From contig CM075942.1 in assembly GCA_038030265.1 (NCBI GenBank), forward strand, positions 12,606,029 through 12,670,028: a stretch of DNA of 64,000 bases, given 5' to 3'. A program made the position numbers and the translations under genes. A model generated the notes under the pieces. It was not told the origin of the DNA. It worked only from the letters and a program-made list of their open reading frames with translations, and did no database searches. The stretch is from Corythucha ciliata (lineage: Eukaryota; Arthropoda; Insecta; Hemiptera; Tingidae). Below are positions 11,955-24,200 of the stretch, piece by piece; the stretch's first letter is position 1, and every line of letters begins with the position of its first letter.

Positions 11955-14900
11955 CAGAATAAGTCATGGGTTGAATGCATATGTCCTAGGGGTTGTACCG
12001 CGTCATTAAGACGAGTATAGCGTCTCACATCATTCATGTTGTACCAAATGGCGGGAGGAGGGCCTGGGTGACGTTCGTTGGAAAATATTGTCCATTTCCA
12101 CTGTATAGGAACTTCAAAAGAACGCTTTAAAAGTTTCGATTCAGTGGAACGGTTCCTCTTTAAGCATGTAGGACACTCAGTTATCACAAATTGAAGGCCG
12201 ATACCGAAGTATTCCTAACAAAGTGTGACAACGGTGACGGTGCCCGCCTATCAGAAAGACACAATAACGGAGTTGGCCTACCAAAAAGCGATAATTTGAC
12301 AAGTTTTGGAAACATGCGGGTATTCAAATACTTAAAACTCAACATTGCTTAACGCCTCCGTATAGCGTTGGCTTTAGCCGTTGTTCTGTGAGCTCTCTTC
12401 GCGAGTGAACCCAACGAGGAGAGACACCGTGAATCTTGACGGGCGGGGGGAGGGGGGACTATTAGCTCAAATTTGGTGGGTCAATTAGTTTCCTTCGCGT
12501 AATTCGATTTGAAAACGGAAATTCTCCACCATAAAACGATTGTTGAGGTTGAAAGATGGTGGTCGCAGTGTCTCTGGTCAAACCGGTCGGGGGTGACATT
12601 TTGCCCAAGCAGTATGGTTGCCTTCAACCTATCGTTTGTCAACTCCCGCCCCCCTTGTGCCACGACAGTTTTGATAATGTTTTTCCTCGTTCCCCTCCCC
12701 CCCTTCAATCATTTTTCTCTCCATAGTTTCACAAGGACGCGTCAAGCGCTGCCACGCACGCAGTATATACGTCCTCTTCATTGTTCAATCGTTGTTGCAT
12801 CACCACCGCGATTCAATAATTTTCTAGGCTAGCACACCAAATTACTTCATTCAAAAGCGCAAAGAATTATAAAATAAAACGAACAATAACACGACCTTTT
12901 AACTACCTCCCCCCCCCTTCCACCACCAAACACATAAGCCCAAGGAAATTCAACTCTCTATACGAGATATGATCCATCGACCTTCCAAGTCCAATAAGAC
13001 TCCTTGGGGCTCTCACACTCATCTCAAAAGACCCTGTATGGTGTGTGTATGTGTGTGGTGAAGAGGGGGGGGGTGCTCCCAGGCAACCATTAACTTATAA
13101 TCTTTCTTTTTTTTTTTCAAACGGAATAAATCGTGGAAGGCCCCTTGGTCGAGTGAGGCTCTCTCTTTCCATCTCAAATTATTACAAAGTTAACAAAAGC
13201 TTATTTTTTGTGAGCGCGACATTTTTATAATTATCCCTTAAAATACAAGGTTTTTCGTTTAAACTGCTAACATCCTAAGGTTTGTGTTATTTATAACAAA
13301 AACCGGTAGTTTACGAGGTCTCTCGCGAGTTCTATAAGCTTCGGATGTTTTATCCCTCGCTCGAAATATGTTGAGAATCTATCAAAATGGCTTCTAAATA
13401 CAATACATTCCCGGAGAGGATTTTATTTTATTTTTATCAAAGGCGACCGGTGAATCAAAGAATGAAAAAGGGCGGAATTGAGCTTTGCTGCAAAACTTAT
13501 GAAACTAATACAAAGTTTAAGGCGATCGTGTTGGAGGGTATAATAATAGCGAGCGTGAGATTCTTCCTGGAGCCGAATAAACCAAAATTGACCTTGTGAG
13601 TCTAAAGCGCGAGTTTCGCTCTTTTTTATTTATTTATTTTCTCGTTTAAAGAATATAATTCTCGCCATGGGATTCTACACGAAAAAAAAAAAAAAAAAGA
13701 AGGTGCGTGTACAAAACTCGCTAAGCATGGAACCCCGAGAGGAGGGACCGGTTTCGTTGGGTTCGATGGATGCACCTCGCGGCAGCCGGATTCCATTTTA
13801 TTATTAAATAGTAGGATGAGAAAAAAAACTATCCAGAATCCCGTCTGGTCCGATAAAAGCTACTTGAATTATTAATTAAATTTTAATTTCCAAGGATTCA
13901 ACACAAAAAATTGACTTCTGTTTAATTTTATTCACAGTTCACCGCCAGGGTATAAGGGTGACTGCTTTCATTTTTCTTTAAATTATCATTGCTTTAGTGT
14001 TAATTAGCAAGAAAATCATGAGATTCGACCACTTCAAGATCTACCAGACCGTAAATCTCTCGTTCCTCTTCATCATTACCCCCTTGTTTTTAATAAACAA
14101 GGAATCCCCTCCACCACCAACCATCCAGAGCGTCTGCAGTGTTCGCGATCATATTTTTGCAACTATCGGTGAAAAAAAATAAAAATAAAAATATGTCTGG
14201 TAACCGTCTAGACGTCAAGGTTGGATAAACCCACGGAAGGGAAATTTTTCCGTCAAAACAGACGGTTCGTTTAACGCGTTCTTTGTCATCGTGGAAATAA
14301 TATGTTAATAGACTGTATTGTTTGGCTGGCTAAATTATACTTACGGCCTGCATTTAGAGATGTGATGGGGGGTAATTGGTCAGTATGAGGCCGTTGATTT
14401 TTGTTTCCGGGGGAAAAAAACGGAATTTTTCGGCCAGACTTTCCCCGTGGACGGGTGTTCGCTCTTGAAAAAAAGGATTTTCCAACATCGAGTATAGCGT
14501 GTGGATGAGTTTTGTATATTATGCTCGTACGCTTTCTTTAAAGTCATTTAGTAGTTCCAGCTCTGCGTGAGTCGTAAATTGAAACAGTCGGGGTCGTTAA
14601 GGTAAACTATTTTCTCTGTTTTATCGATATCACGAGAGACTCATCCCATTTAGAGGACGTATAGTACTATCGGGGCTCTGTCGCGAGGCCCCTTTTCCTG
14701 CCCACGCCACCAACCATCTCACCAGCTTATAATTAGTATGAGGACCTTTTTTTTTATCGTTAAATTCTCTCTTTTTTAAGTAGTGAAAAGAAAGAGCTAC
14801 CGCTTCAAAGGGTGGATGGGTGTGGGTTATCTGTAATAACATCCTCCTTCTACTACGTGCCAGATGAACCATTTTTGTTTATAATAACAGACTATTTAGC

Positions 14901-15785
14901 GCCCTTTAACCGTCAAGCGCACTAGAATTCGAAGGATAAACGTTACGTAAAATCCCTGCTTACCGCACCCCACCATCACCCACAGATAATTAAATAATTG
15001 CCAGAATTATGTGTGATGGTCGTTTACCAACGGAGTTGAATGACTTCTTTCTTCCATACGGAGAGGGATATAGACGTGACTGTACCGACTCGCCTCCTGA
15101 ATTCCAGCCCCTTCCCGCCCCCCTAACACCACCAGCACCGCCGTTTTTTGTTAGTGCGTCCTGGAAGTGTCCCTACTTCCACTGTGTGTGTGTGTATACA
15201 AAAGGGGGGGGGGGCTGAGATGGGTGATCTGTGGGATGGGATTCTTCGATTCGAAAATGGTCGACATTTTTCAGTAACGATGAAAACTTTTGAATAATTA
15301 CTAAACTTTTCAGAGCACAATCGGTAAACAAACGCGTTCCGCGTGTGTGTGTGTGTCAGTGCAATGTTTAAGAAGAGGGTGTGGCCTTTCAATGGAGTGA
15401 GAAAAATCAAAACTGGCTTCCCCTTTCAAAATCACTATTTTCAGTCAAACCGGCCGTGAACGGACCCCCTCCTCCCCCGCACACACCTTTAAATTACGTA
15501 TAATCGAGCGCGAAATCTATTAAGTCTTTTCTAAAAGTTGTATTTTTCCACTTAAAGTGAATTATAAAGCACAAAAAAAAAAATCTCGGAGACTTTCAAC
15601 TGAGAGGGGAGAGCGAGCGAGAAAAAAACCGGTCGTTAGAGGAATGTCCGCGCTTCTTCAAGGAAGGCGCAGATAAAAATAAGAAACGTGATCCTTTACA
15701 GGAGGAGAAAAAAAAAACTCGAACTAACGACACAAAAAGAGCGAGCAGAATTCGTGAACGTATTATGTATCGTTATTTTTTTTTT
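11955..15785. other. Non-coding stretch, no gene seen
   Basis: Mixed sequence with poly-A runs (about 13682-13698), C-rich patches, a GT tract (about 15343-15356) and a G run (15205-15214). The 70-codon frame at 13387-13599 (starting MASKYNTFPERIL) and the 107-codon frame at 12509 show no family similarity and lack clear splice or promoter context. I leave them uncalled. Confidence 0.55.
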
Positions 15786-15791
15786 TTTAAT
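15786..15791 (-). terminator. Possible polyadenylation signal of the minus-strand gene
   Basis: ATTAAA on the minus strand, about 37-42 nt downstream of the TAA at 15828, lies just before an A-rich run. This is the common AATAAA variant at a plausible position. An A-rich run can produce the motif by chance. Confidence 0.35.
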
Positions 15792-15827
15792 TTTATGAAA
15801 AAGGGGGACTGTGAACACAGGGCGATT

Positions 15828-16655
15828 TTAATTAGCCGACGGCCATAAATCTGCCACGTATTCAGGGTTTAAAGCGACGAGAAACTCTTCAACTTGAGTG
15901 ATGGCGTCAATGTTCAAGTCTTGGCAGAGTCGATTCGCCAGGCGGATGGAGTCTTGAATGTCGGAGAGTGATAAATTTCTTGTGGCGCACGCGTATTCTA
16001 GAACCTGAAAAACTTTTAAGATTCGTTAATTGTTTTCATTAGTCGAAAAGAGAAGGCTTTACGTCGCGAGCCGATAAGTTTTGTATTTCGTTTGTTTGGA
16101 AATAAACGGACATGGCGTTGGCGTGGTAGTCCGATTGATTGCGTTCCGGGGTATCGAACACGTTAGCCATGGTCATTAGCTATACAAAAAATTACTATTT
16201 GAAAGATTTTTTTAACCGACTTTTCTCCTTGGCTGTCCTCCTACCTCGTCCCAAGCTTCGTCCACGGACGCCACTGAACTTCCATAATTGACGAGGTGAC
16301 GTTGCGCTCTCGGTATTCTCATATCTCTCATCTCGTAGTGCAAGCGAAGAACGTCGCTCGTAAATTGAGCGTACTCGTCGTCATGAGCGTCGCTCGACCC
16401 ATGGCGACGACCCTTGCGAATGATAAAAGTGTCCGAACGGGCCAGGCCCGCTCCAACGCCATTGGTGGTCGTTTCACCGTCCGTCACCTGTTGGTGGCCT
16501 GCTGAAGATTCGTCAGTCGTCGAATCACCTCGAGCTTTCGCCATTAGAGCAACGGTTGACACGCATTTGTCCAGTTTTCGACGCTGACTGGAGTTGAACG
16601 CGTCACGCCTTAGCCCGGCGGGGAGACGTTTCGGGGGGACTTTTCTACCGGGCAT
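15828..16655 (-). CDS. Unrecognised 234-residue protein, three exons
   Basis: I do not recognise this protein. Three exons join cleanly on the minus strand: 16655-16245 (137 codons), 16179-16063 (39 codons) and 16004-15828 (58 codons plus TAA). All junctions are phase 0. The donors are GAG|GTAGGA and GAC|GTAAAG, the acceptors TTTGTATAG and TTTTCAG, and the introns are only 65 and 58 nt. The product starts MPGRKVPPKRLPAG with a strongly basic first 40 residues, followed by a Ser/Thr/Gly-rich linker (about 44-75), a basic patch near 80-85, and then a largely helical C-terminal half from about 93 onward that includes DVLRLHYEMRDMRI and SLSDIQDSIRLANRL. It has no signal peptide and no membrane segment. 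An ATTAAA polyadenylation variant lies about 40 nt past the stop. The intact frame across three introns argues for a real gene. Its N-terminal basic region suggests nucleic-acid or microtubule contact, but that is a guess. Confidence 0.75.
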
Positions 16656-17030
16656 GCTTACAGAAAAACTTTTTTTTTTTTAAATTTTTCGTTATTAAAA
16701 TAAATCAAACATTTTGAACCCGGAGGTTTTCACATAGAATTTCCCATTTCTAAAAATAAAATATCCTCGAAAAGATCAGATGTTCATTTGTTAGAATCCT
16801 CAAAGGCGCTCAAAGGTTCAACAGGAACAATAAAATAACGAGAGTTGATCTCGATTAAGTTTAAACACCCCCGACGGACAATAACCGACACTTTTATTGG
16901 GTTGCGCCAGAGGTGTCTAGCACTGGATTTTATTTCGGGGTGCAGGCACTTGTCTACTGCACTTCTGATTGGAGTCCATTGTAGGGGCCAAATTGTATCT
17001 TTTTTTGCTCTAGAAAACTAGATTGCAGAT
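16656..17030. other. Upstream flank of the minus-strand gene
   Basis: About 370 bases with no repeat units. It presumably contains the promoter of the three-exon minus-strand gene. There is a T run directly before the ATG on the + strand side (16670-16681) and no obvious TATA box. Confidence 0.35.
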
Positions 17031-17600
17031 GGTCCGTCATGCAAAGGCGCGAATGGTTACTTTGGCCATTATTGGCACGAGAATTTGCTTATTTTACCAT
17101 GTTTAAATGCGGGAATGATCTGTTTAGGCATTTTCATGGGATCAGTTCACCTAGACATTGCAAGTTTGGCAATTTTCAGCGCCCAAGTATAGTCAGTTTA
17201 GCCATTTGCAAGTCACAAATCACCAATTTTGCCATTTTGTGGGGAAAAAATTCAGATTAGCCGTTTTTTTGGCGCAAAGTACAGTCCGCCAAGTCTATAT
17301 AGCCATTTTTAGGGCGTGCAGAATGGCCAGTTTAACCATTTTTGGCGTGTGAATGGTCGTTCCAGTTATTTTCGGGGCGGAAATCGTTATCTGCTCCAGC
17401 ATTCTTCGGGGCTCATCGCCAGATTAGCCATTTCTACCGTTAAGTCATTTCTAAAGCGGGAATCGCCAGTTTGGCCATTTTCAGGTGGCAAAGGGGCTTG
17501 GTATGAGTCATTTTAAAGGCGCGAATCGGCAGTTCTGCCATTTTGGGGCGCGAGTAGGTATAGTCAGTTTGGCCGTTTTTATGGAGGGAATTCTTAGTTG
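17030..17600 (+). repeat. Degenerate ~30-bp repeat array, family 2
   Basis: Units of roughly 30-38 bases resemble GCGAATGGTCAGTTTGGCC followed by ATTTTCAGG. Around seven GCCAT cores are visible. This is the same family as the arrays at 41530, 47500 and 53090. Confidence 0.8.
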
Positions 17601-17739
17601 ATCGAAGCACACAATATCTCAAGCCCCTCCCTTTGGGCCAATTCAGGAATCCGCATCTGTGGCCTAATTGATGGTCAAGACCTCGTGAGTATTCGTGATT
17701 CGTGGCCTTTGTGACATTCTTGAAAACTGGTGAATAAAT

Positions 17740-17995
17740 CCTGGCATTCCGGTTGTTTCCTGACTTTATTTGCCTGTTCTCCGACTTTTTTGTCTGATTC
17801 CTAATTTTTTCTTGTCTGATTCCAAACTTTTTCGTCAAGTTTCCAGACGTTTTTGTCAGTTTCCTATTTTTTTTTTTTTTTTTTTTTCGGTTTTTAGGTC
17901 ATTCTCCGGAATTTTTCTGTTTCCTGACTTTTTTCTCAGTTCTCAGACTTTTTTGGCAGTTTCCGAAAGGCTTCCCTATCAAAATTTATCATTTT
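17740..17995 (+). repeat. T-rich ~22-24 bp degenerate tandem repeat
   Basis: Repeated units resemble CAGTTTCCTGACTTTTTTGT with variants (GTCTGATTCC, TCAAGTTTCC), interrupted by a T run of about 20 bases near 17868-17887. The unit is different from the neighbouring ~30-bp families. Confidence 0.65.
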
Positions 17996-18179
17996 TGCAG
18001 TGAACAATCCGTTTGTAGAGAAAAAAGACCCATTTCATCGAAGGTAGACAGTTTCCAGGGTCGACAATCCCCCCCCCCCAACAGTTTGGTTAGCTGAATT
18101 TACTGCATATGTATAATTTCGAAAGCGTCCGTTATACCCACTGAATTGTCGGATTCGGCCGTTCTTCAGTCAAGGCAGG

Positions 18180-19460
18180 AAAATTGGCTATTTGAATGAG
18201 GCAACCCTGTGAAATTGCTGTATGAATGGTTTAACGGCACGAAATTGCTTCATAAAAAGGTTCAACGGCGTAAAATTGTGTACGAGACAACGAAATTGAA
18301 TTTTCAGATGAGCCAACCACGCAAAATTGGTTTTATTGATGCAATTTCCCGGGAAAAATTGAGAAAAACTGGTAATTTGCTGCTCTTGGGGCAAGTCCAC
18401 CGCGGTAATAAAATGGGAAAATCAGTATTTCTCGGTTACATCTAAAAAAAAAAGTCTCATTCATGTATGAAAAAAAAAAAAAAAAAAATGGCTCGTTCGA
18501 TGGTATTATTCAGGAAAATCAAACTTTTCGTGGCTAAAATCGAGGGAAAACGCCAATCCTTGGCTAATATATTGAGAAATAGCGCTCATTCTTAGTCTGA
18601 AGTGTAGAAATAGTGCTCATTCACGGCTAAAATTGAAAAAAAAAAACATACAAAATTTTGTGGTTTCAGGATGCAACGTCCAGGCCAAATTTAAGAGAAT
18701 GCCCTATAGTTAGTGGTTTACAGAGCTCGTATCACTAAGACTGGAAAAAAATGGCTAACTAGTGGCTATAAACGTATGGGCAGCTAAATTAGCGCTTAAC
18801 TGTAGCTAAATTATAGAGAAATACCGCTCATTTAGGTGTAAAATTGAGAATAAACACTCAATCGCGGCTGAAATTAGTAAGAGGGCCGGTTCGCTGTTTC
18901 TCGATCGAACTTCCTTGGTCAAAAATGCATTGTTAGGGAAAAAATGGTGATGCTAAAATTGAAAAAATGTGCGAATTTGGATAAAAAGTTTTGAAAAGGT
19001 GTTCGTTCACGGCTAAAATCAAGGGAATGTGCTCGTTCGCGCGGCTGAAATTGAGAAAACGTCCATTTTTTGAAAACGTCCGGTTTTGCAATGTAACGTA
19101 CCCGGGCAAAAAAAAAAAAAGGAAAAAATGATAAGAAGCGGATTTTGGACATGTTTTCTCGGCTAAAATAAGTAAATAATAAAAAAAAAAAAGCTCGCTT
19201 AAGGCAGAATGAGAAAAATGATTGATTCGGGGCTGAAATTGAGGGAAAACGCCAATTCGCTGCTAAATTAAAGGACAATGCCAGTTTGAAGCATTGAGAA
19301 TTAGCGCTCATCCACGGCTCAAATTGAGAGGGAAAAGTGCTATTTTGCGGCTGAAATTGACAGAACGCACCAATTCGTGGTTTGGCAACGCCAAGAAAAA
19401 AAAAAAAAAAAAATGCGTTATAGTTCTCAGTTAATTGAGACCAATTTTTGACGTCAAGTA
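18180..19460 (+). repeat. Degenerate ~30-bp arrays (mixed, then family 1 forward)
   Basis: From 18180 to 18380, units of about 30 bases contain GGTTTAACGGCACGAAATTG-like blocks. From about 18500 to 19460 they are family 1 in forward orientation (GGCTAAAATTGA followed by GAAAAcgc and CTCATTC). A-runs of 17-18 bases break the array near 18471-18488 and 19396-19413. Confidence 0.7.
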
Positions 19461-19729
19461 TGAATAAAAATGGCTGGTGGTGTACTCATTTACAACTATA
19501 GGAAAAGCGACAATTATCGGGTAGAATTAAAAAAAAATAGACCTCGTTCACTGGTAAAATTGAGACAAACCTTTGTAACTTCTCCTCCCTTCACCCCCAA
19601 AAACAATTCAGAGAAAAACTCGTGGATCCACGCCTCTCATCTTCACAATTTTGAGAAATCGTGCTTTTAAAGGAGCGAAAACCTCGAAATTGTTTTCTCT
19701 GTTAGTGTTTAACTCACAAAATTTAAACT

Positions 19730-19920
19730 ATAAAAATCTCCAACCCACAAAATTGCTTTTTTGAAAAACCAAAAAACGGGAAATTCCTTTTACGAAGAAG
19801 TCAATCCCTTGAAATTGGATTTTTGAGCTGGTGAACCCCGCGAATTTGGCTTTTTAAAGAGTCAATCCTCAGAAATTGGCTTTTTGAGCGAGCAAATATC
19901 GTGAACTAGAGTTCAGTGAG
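19730..19920 (+). repeat. Short degenerate ~30-bp array, family 3-like
   Basis: About six units contain CAATCC, GAAATTGGCTTTTTGA and variants. They resemble the arrays at 42370-42680 and 30540-32580. Confidence 0.6.
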
Positions 19921-20922
19921 TGCCTATAATCCGAAAAAAATGTTTGCTTTGAAAGGGCCAAGCCTGTCAAATGGGTGAAAAAGGCCACCATGATGTAGCG
20001 GAAGTTTTTGCCTCAGCTTAAACAGACGAGTCTCGCAATTTTATCGCTCGTGTATTTGAGCCTTTACGGAAAACGTTACAGCTCCCCCCCCCCACCACTC
20101 CTTCTGAAGCCAGCAGTTTAAGTTAGAGGCCATAGCAAATGCCTCTAAATTTATAAATTTTTCCTTTATAAAAGTCGCCCTGACTCTTGTTTCTCACCTT
20201 TACCCTTCATGGCTCAATACTTCAAGGGAGAGCCCGCAGGTTTTCAATAAGTTTATCCCACGCGCCGTTAGATGGTAGACGCTGTTGAAAAGGTCCCTCC
20301 AAAGTCCCTCGCCCACAGCATCCTGCAGCCTCACACAAGTCCTCCCAACACGAACGACACAATCCAAGCCTGCCGAGTTGAAACAATTTCAGATAGCTAG
20401 CAGCACCGATTTCAACCGTGATTTGAAGCTGATGCGACGACGCTTGGAAACACAAGAATTGAAAGTTGACGTTTTTTTTTTTTTTAGGTTTATTTATAGC
20501 CGAACGAACGTTAAAATAGCGGGCCTTCTCGACACTGCCCTTGTTATTGCATTTAAGCCACGTTTAAGCTACGTAAAAGTATGTAAGCCTATCCACACAC
20601 AAAAAATTGACGAGGAGCCCATTTTTTTTGTGATTTATTACAAGCAACACTTTAAGCTTTCAGAATGGAGGAAAGGACAAGTAAAAAAATGATCGCATCA
20701 CACAAAAAAAAATCTCAGCCATTGGTCACCTCAGCAGGAGGGCACTCTCTCACAAACATGGGAACCTTCTTGTCCCTCCGCATTAGAAAGAGAGAGAAAG
20801 ACCCCCCCCCCTCCATCACAACACTGTTGATGAATGGTGGCAGAAAAGGCACCATTTTTTAAAATTCGTTTTATAGAGTTGTAATATATTGTATTTTATT
20901 TATGTTTTTTTGTTTTTTTCAG
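19921..20922. other. Non-coding stretch, no gene seen
   Basis: Mostly plain sequence. The block 20220-20460 is less AT-rich and open on the minus strand (77 codons, ending in a segment like SNGAWDKLIENLRALP), but I see no recognisable domain or splice structure. An old mobile-element fragment is possible. Confidence 0.4.
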
Positions 20923-21038
20923 TGATGTGTGGTGCCGTGGAAACTCGGGCGGGCCGCCGCCGTTGCTGCCGCGGACGGCTGCAACGGTCAGAGACTGAGG
21001 CATTTTCGTTGTTTGCCGGGTCAAGATTCAAAGAAAAG
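20923..21038 (+). other. Candidate internal exon, GC-rich, upstream of Ubx
   Basis: A long T tract ending TTTTTTTCAG at 20922 is followed by a 116-base block far richer in G and C than its surroundings. It ends at AAAAG|GTAGGA, a good donor, at 21038. One frame is open throughout (ATG at 20925, 38 codons, Arg-rich, starting MCGAVETRAG), while the other two frames contain stops. I see no family similarity, so it may be a noncoding exon of a Ubx leader or of a separate transcript in the region equivalent to the Drosophila bxd domain, which is known to produce noncoding RNAs. There is no transcript support here. Confidence 0.4.
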
Positions 21039-21204
21039 GTAGGACGACATTTTTATTTACTCTAAGCGCTTCAGATTATTTAATTACGAGTTAATTAACG
21101 TCTTTTAATTACCATCCGTCCGATCATCCGTCCAATCGTGCGTTTAAATGTGTTAGTGACTACAAAACTAGATAGAATTCAATAAAAAAAAAGCCCTATT
21201 GTTA

Positions 21205-21258
21205 GGGTATACCTACCCGGCTTTGAGTGATAGGACTTGAAGGTCAGGTATACCCTAG
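21205..21258. repeat. Short inverted repeat around a 29-base loop
   Basis: TAGGGTATACCT near 21205 and AGGTATACCCTA near 21246 are reverse complements. It is a 12-base stem with no further extension. It could be a remnant of terminal inverted repeats or chance. Confidence 0.45.
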
Positions 21259-24200
21259 TACACCGGGAACACTTTGTGATGGAGTGCTGTAGCTTCCAAT
21301 GGCATAAATTCCATCCATATTTCCTAGTTTTCAAAGCTGTTTCTTATTGTATGTTGCTCAACGATAGGCTTGGTGGGGGTGGTAGAGGTGACAGTGTTCG
21401 TGATGGTGGTGGTGGGGGGGGATCTGAGAAAAATATTACACAGACCTGCTGAAATTTTTGTTCGTCACCCCAATGCTCGGAAATTGTATTTGTCGTCGGA
21501 TTTCTATCTTTTATTCAACTGCGAACAGCGTTGTGTAATTATTCAAGTTTGCTGAATAATTACAAATGTCAATTACAGAGGAATGGGGAGGGCATTGATA
21601 TATTTCGTTCGACAGTATTGTAGTAATCTTAGATACCTATTTAAATTAAAATATCTGAGCAATTCATTCATTCGGTTTGGGGTGGGGGGGGGCACCAACA
21701 GATAAGCGTCACAATCAGCGATTTCCCTGTATCGTGACGCACCGTTGACTCCGTCGAGGATTCTTAAACTGTAAGATAAAGGAATTTCTAGAGGAATCAA
21801 GTGCATCCATAAATTTTACAGATTGCCATCACCAAAGTAGACAAACTCCAAGTAACCAACCAATTTTACCGTCTTCCCTGGAACAGTGGGGGGGGGGGCT
21901 GTTTGAAAAGTTGAGATGTCATCACGTCCTTTTATACATCCCTCTCGACATCCCCCCACCCGCCCTTCTACATATTATTCGCCTATTGAAAAAGTTCTCT
22001 TCGGCGGCCATCTCTAACTGATCGTAAAAACGTTTTCATTTCCGTCGTAAAACTGCAAGGCCTTTATTCTCCAACTAGAAATCGCCTGTATACAGGGAAA
22101 GGGCGAGAGGCACGCGTTCCCTCTCGACCTCACCCCCTCCCTTGGTCATTCATCCTCGTTATTTGAATTTGTGGGCAGTTCTGAACCATCTCTTGAATGC
22201 CTTTTTTATTACTATTGACAGCGCGTTCTCCTCTGAGGGTTTTCAACTATAGTTGTACAGTTTAATCTGTTTAATTTTCTTAAGATTTTTGTCTAGCTAC
22301 TGAATAACTACAAGAATCTCCATTTTACTTTAGGTAAGACGGTCGTTTGACACTCAATGCTCCTCGGTGTTGAGAGAAGAGGGGAAACATTTTAAAGCTA
22401 TACACACTCAAATAATCTTTTCAATCTTGGAGTTACGAACATTATAGTTCCCCATTGGCTCAACCTCCTTTTTTTCCACGGCTACCACTCTCTTAAACAA
22501 GTTGTTAAAGGTTTCTTCCCTCCCAGGTGTAGCGAAATGAACGTCAAGAGGAAAAATTTCAGATTGATGGGGCCTTCGGTCCTTCAGAAAAGACCGTGTG
22601 AGTCTTTCTCTCTGGTTTTTCAAAAGTGACCCATCACTGTCACCCATCCTTCCCTTCCCCCAAAGGTATTCACCCCTCCTCCTTTTGTATTTTTCGCTCC
22701 ATTACCCGAAAGAGCTTCCATCTTGCAAAAGTTACCTTCCATCCAATAAAATTAACACCGAAAAAGAGAACAAAAAGAGGGGCCCTCTTCAAAAGACACT
22801 TTATTCCCATAAATCCGCACAGGAGTGGTGAAGGTGCTATACCCTTAAGAAATCGAGGGGTACGTATCCACATATTTACTTTTCATACAGTTCTTTTTTC
22901 GTTCTCCCCTTTTCTGTTCTTTTTTTTAAATTCCCCCGCCACAACCCCACCGTTTCACTTACACCAGGAGGGCGACCTTTTTGGAAGTACGACACTGAAC
23001 AAAGCCCTAAAGATGAAGCGATACATCATTTGCCCCACTCTCCTTGGAATTGGATAATGCCGTTATTATACTTCGTGGCGAATCACAAGGGGGTCCTTTT
23101 GCTTCTTGAGAGGAACCCCATGAATAATTGATGGGCAGCTCTAACCCCCTCCCCTCCCCCCATCATATTCCTCATCATCCTCATCCTCAAGATGGCTATT
23201 CGTCTCTGATAGCTCGCGAGGTAAAAAAAAAATCGAAGAAAAAAGGGCTCTTGCAACCACTTTTTTCATCGTCCCAGGTACAACGGCATCACAAGCGGGT
23301 AGTTCGGTTGTATATTTCTCTGTCTGAAAATGCTAAACTCCCAGTTGATTCCGCAAAACGATCAAAGTACGAGAGAAACAAATACAAAATAATTAATAAA
23401 ATCGTCGCAGATCGGTTGAATAATTTGAATAATTGGATGATTTCACCTTATCCGTCTTTATTCTCGTTCCAGTGTGCCCAATATTTCGTTTTTTCGGTCA
23501 GTTTTTTGAATATTTATAACGGAGAGTTCCGAGAATATTTCGTTCCAATTGCGCAAAAATCATCCAAAGAAATATGGTAAAGAGATATGACCTCTTCCGC
23601 GTTATGCGTATAAGAGCTCGACGGACATTCATTCTTTAGTTTTGCGACTAAACATTGACATTTTGGACTAAAAACCGCGTTAGCTTTGTGTTCTCCCCTT
23701 TTCCCATCCGTTCTACGCCGAAAAATATAGTTTCGTCACATTCAACGCGCGATGGATAAAACGGAGGTGGAGGTGACAAAAAAAGCTGAACCACTGCCAC
23801 CATGCCTCGGCTTCACCCAAATTGTTGTAGTTTTCTTCGCTGGGAAGTGAGCGTGAGCACAGGTGCTGAGTACGTGCCTTGCGTGTTGACCGGTCACACA
23901 GTCATACGTTTCCATGAGTTCCAATCACCGGATACCCCGATGGTTGATGTTTTGTGTGACCCAGTAGGGCAAAATTACGGTTAATAGACCTTAGTAGTCA
24001 ATTTTTCACGTCTAATACCCAGTTTTAAATTGAATATTTCGATTCTTGGGAATCGACAAGCAAAAAGGCAACGGAAGCTACGCCACCAGTCGACCGCATT
24101 ACAGTTCTTTGAATTTTTAAGGAAAATTTCGTTATTTTATTATCTAAATAGTTCGATTTAAAGCTTTATTTTCGGTTTCAAAGACGAATGTTTCGTTTCT

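Noticed and set aside
20222..20455. 77-codon minus-strand frame with a conserved-looking end
   Set aside because: I could not link it to any family. It is kept only as a possible mobile-element fragment in the stretch description.
23128..23580. 150-codon open frame on the + strand
   Set aside because: A low-complexity Pro/His start followed by sequence with no family resemblance, and no splice or start context that favours translation.
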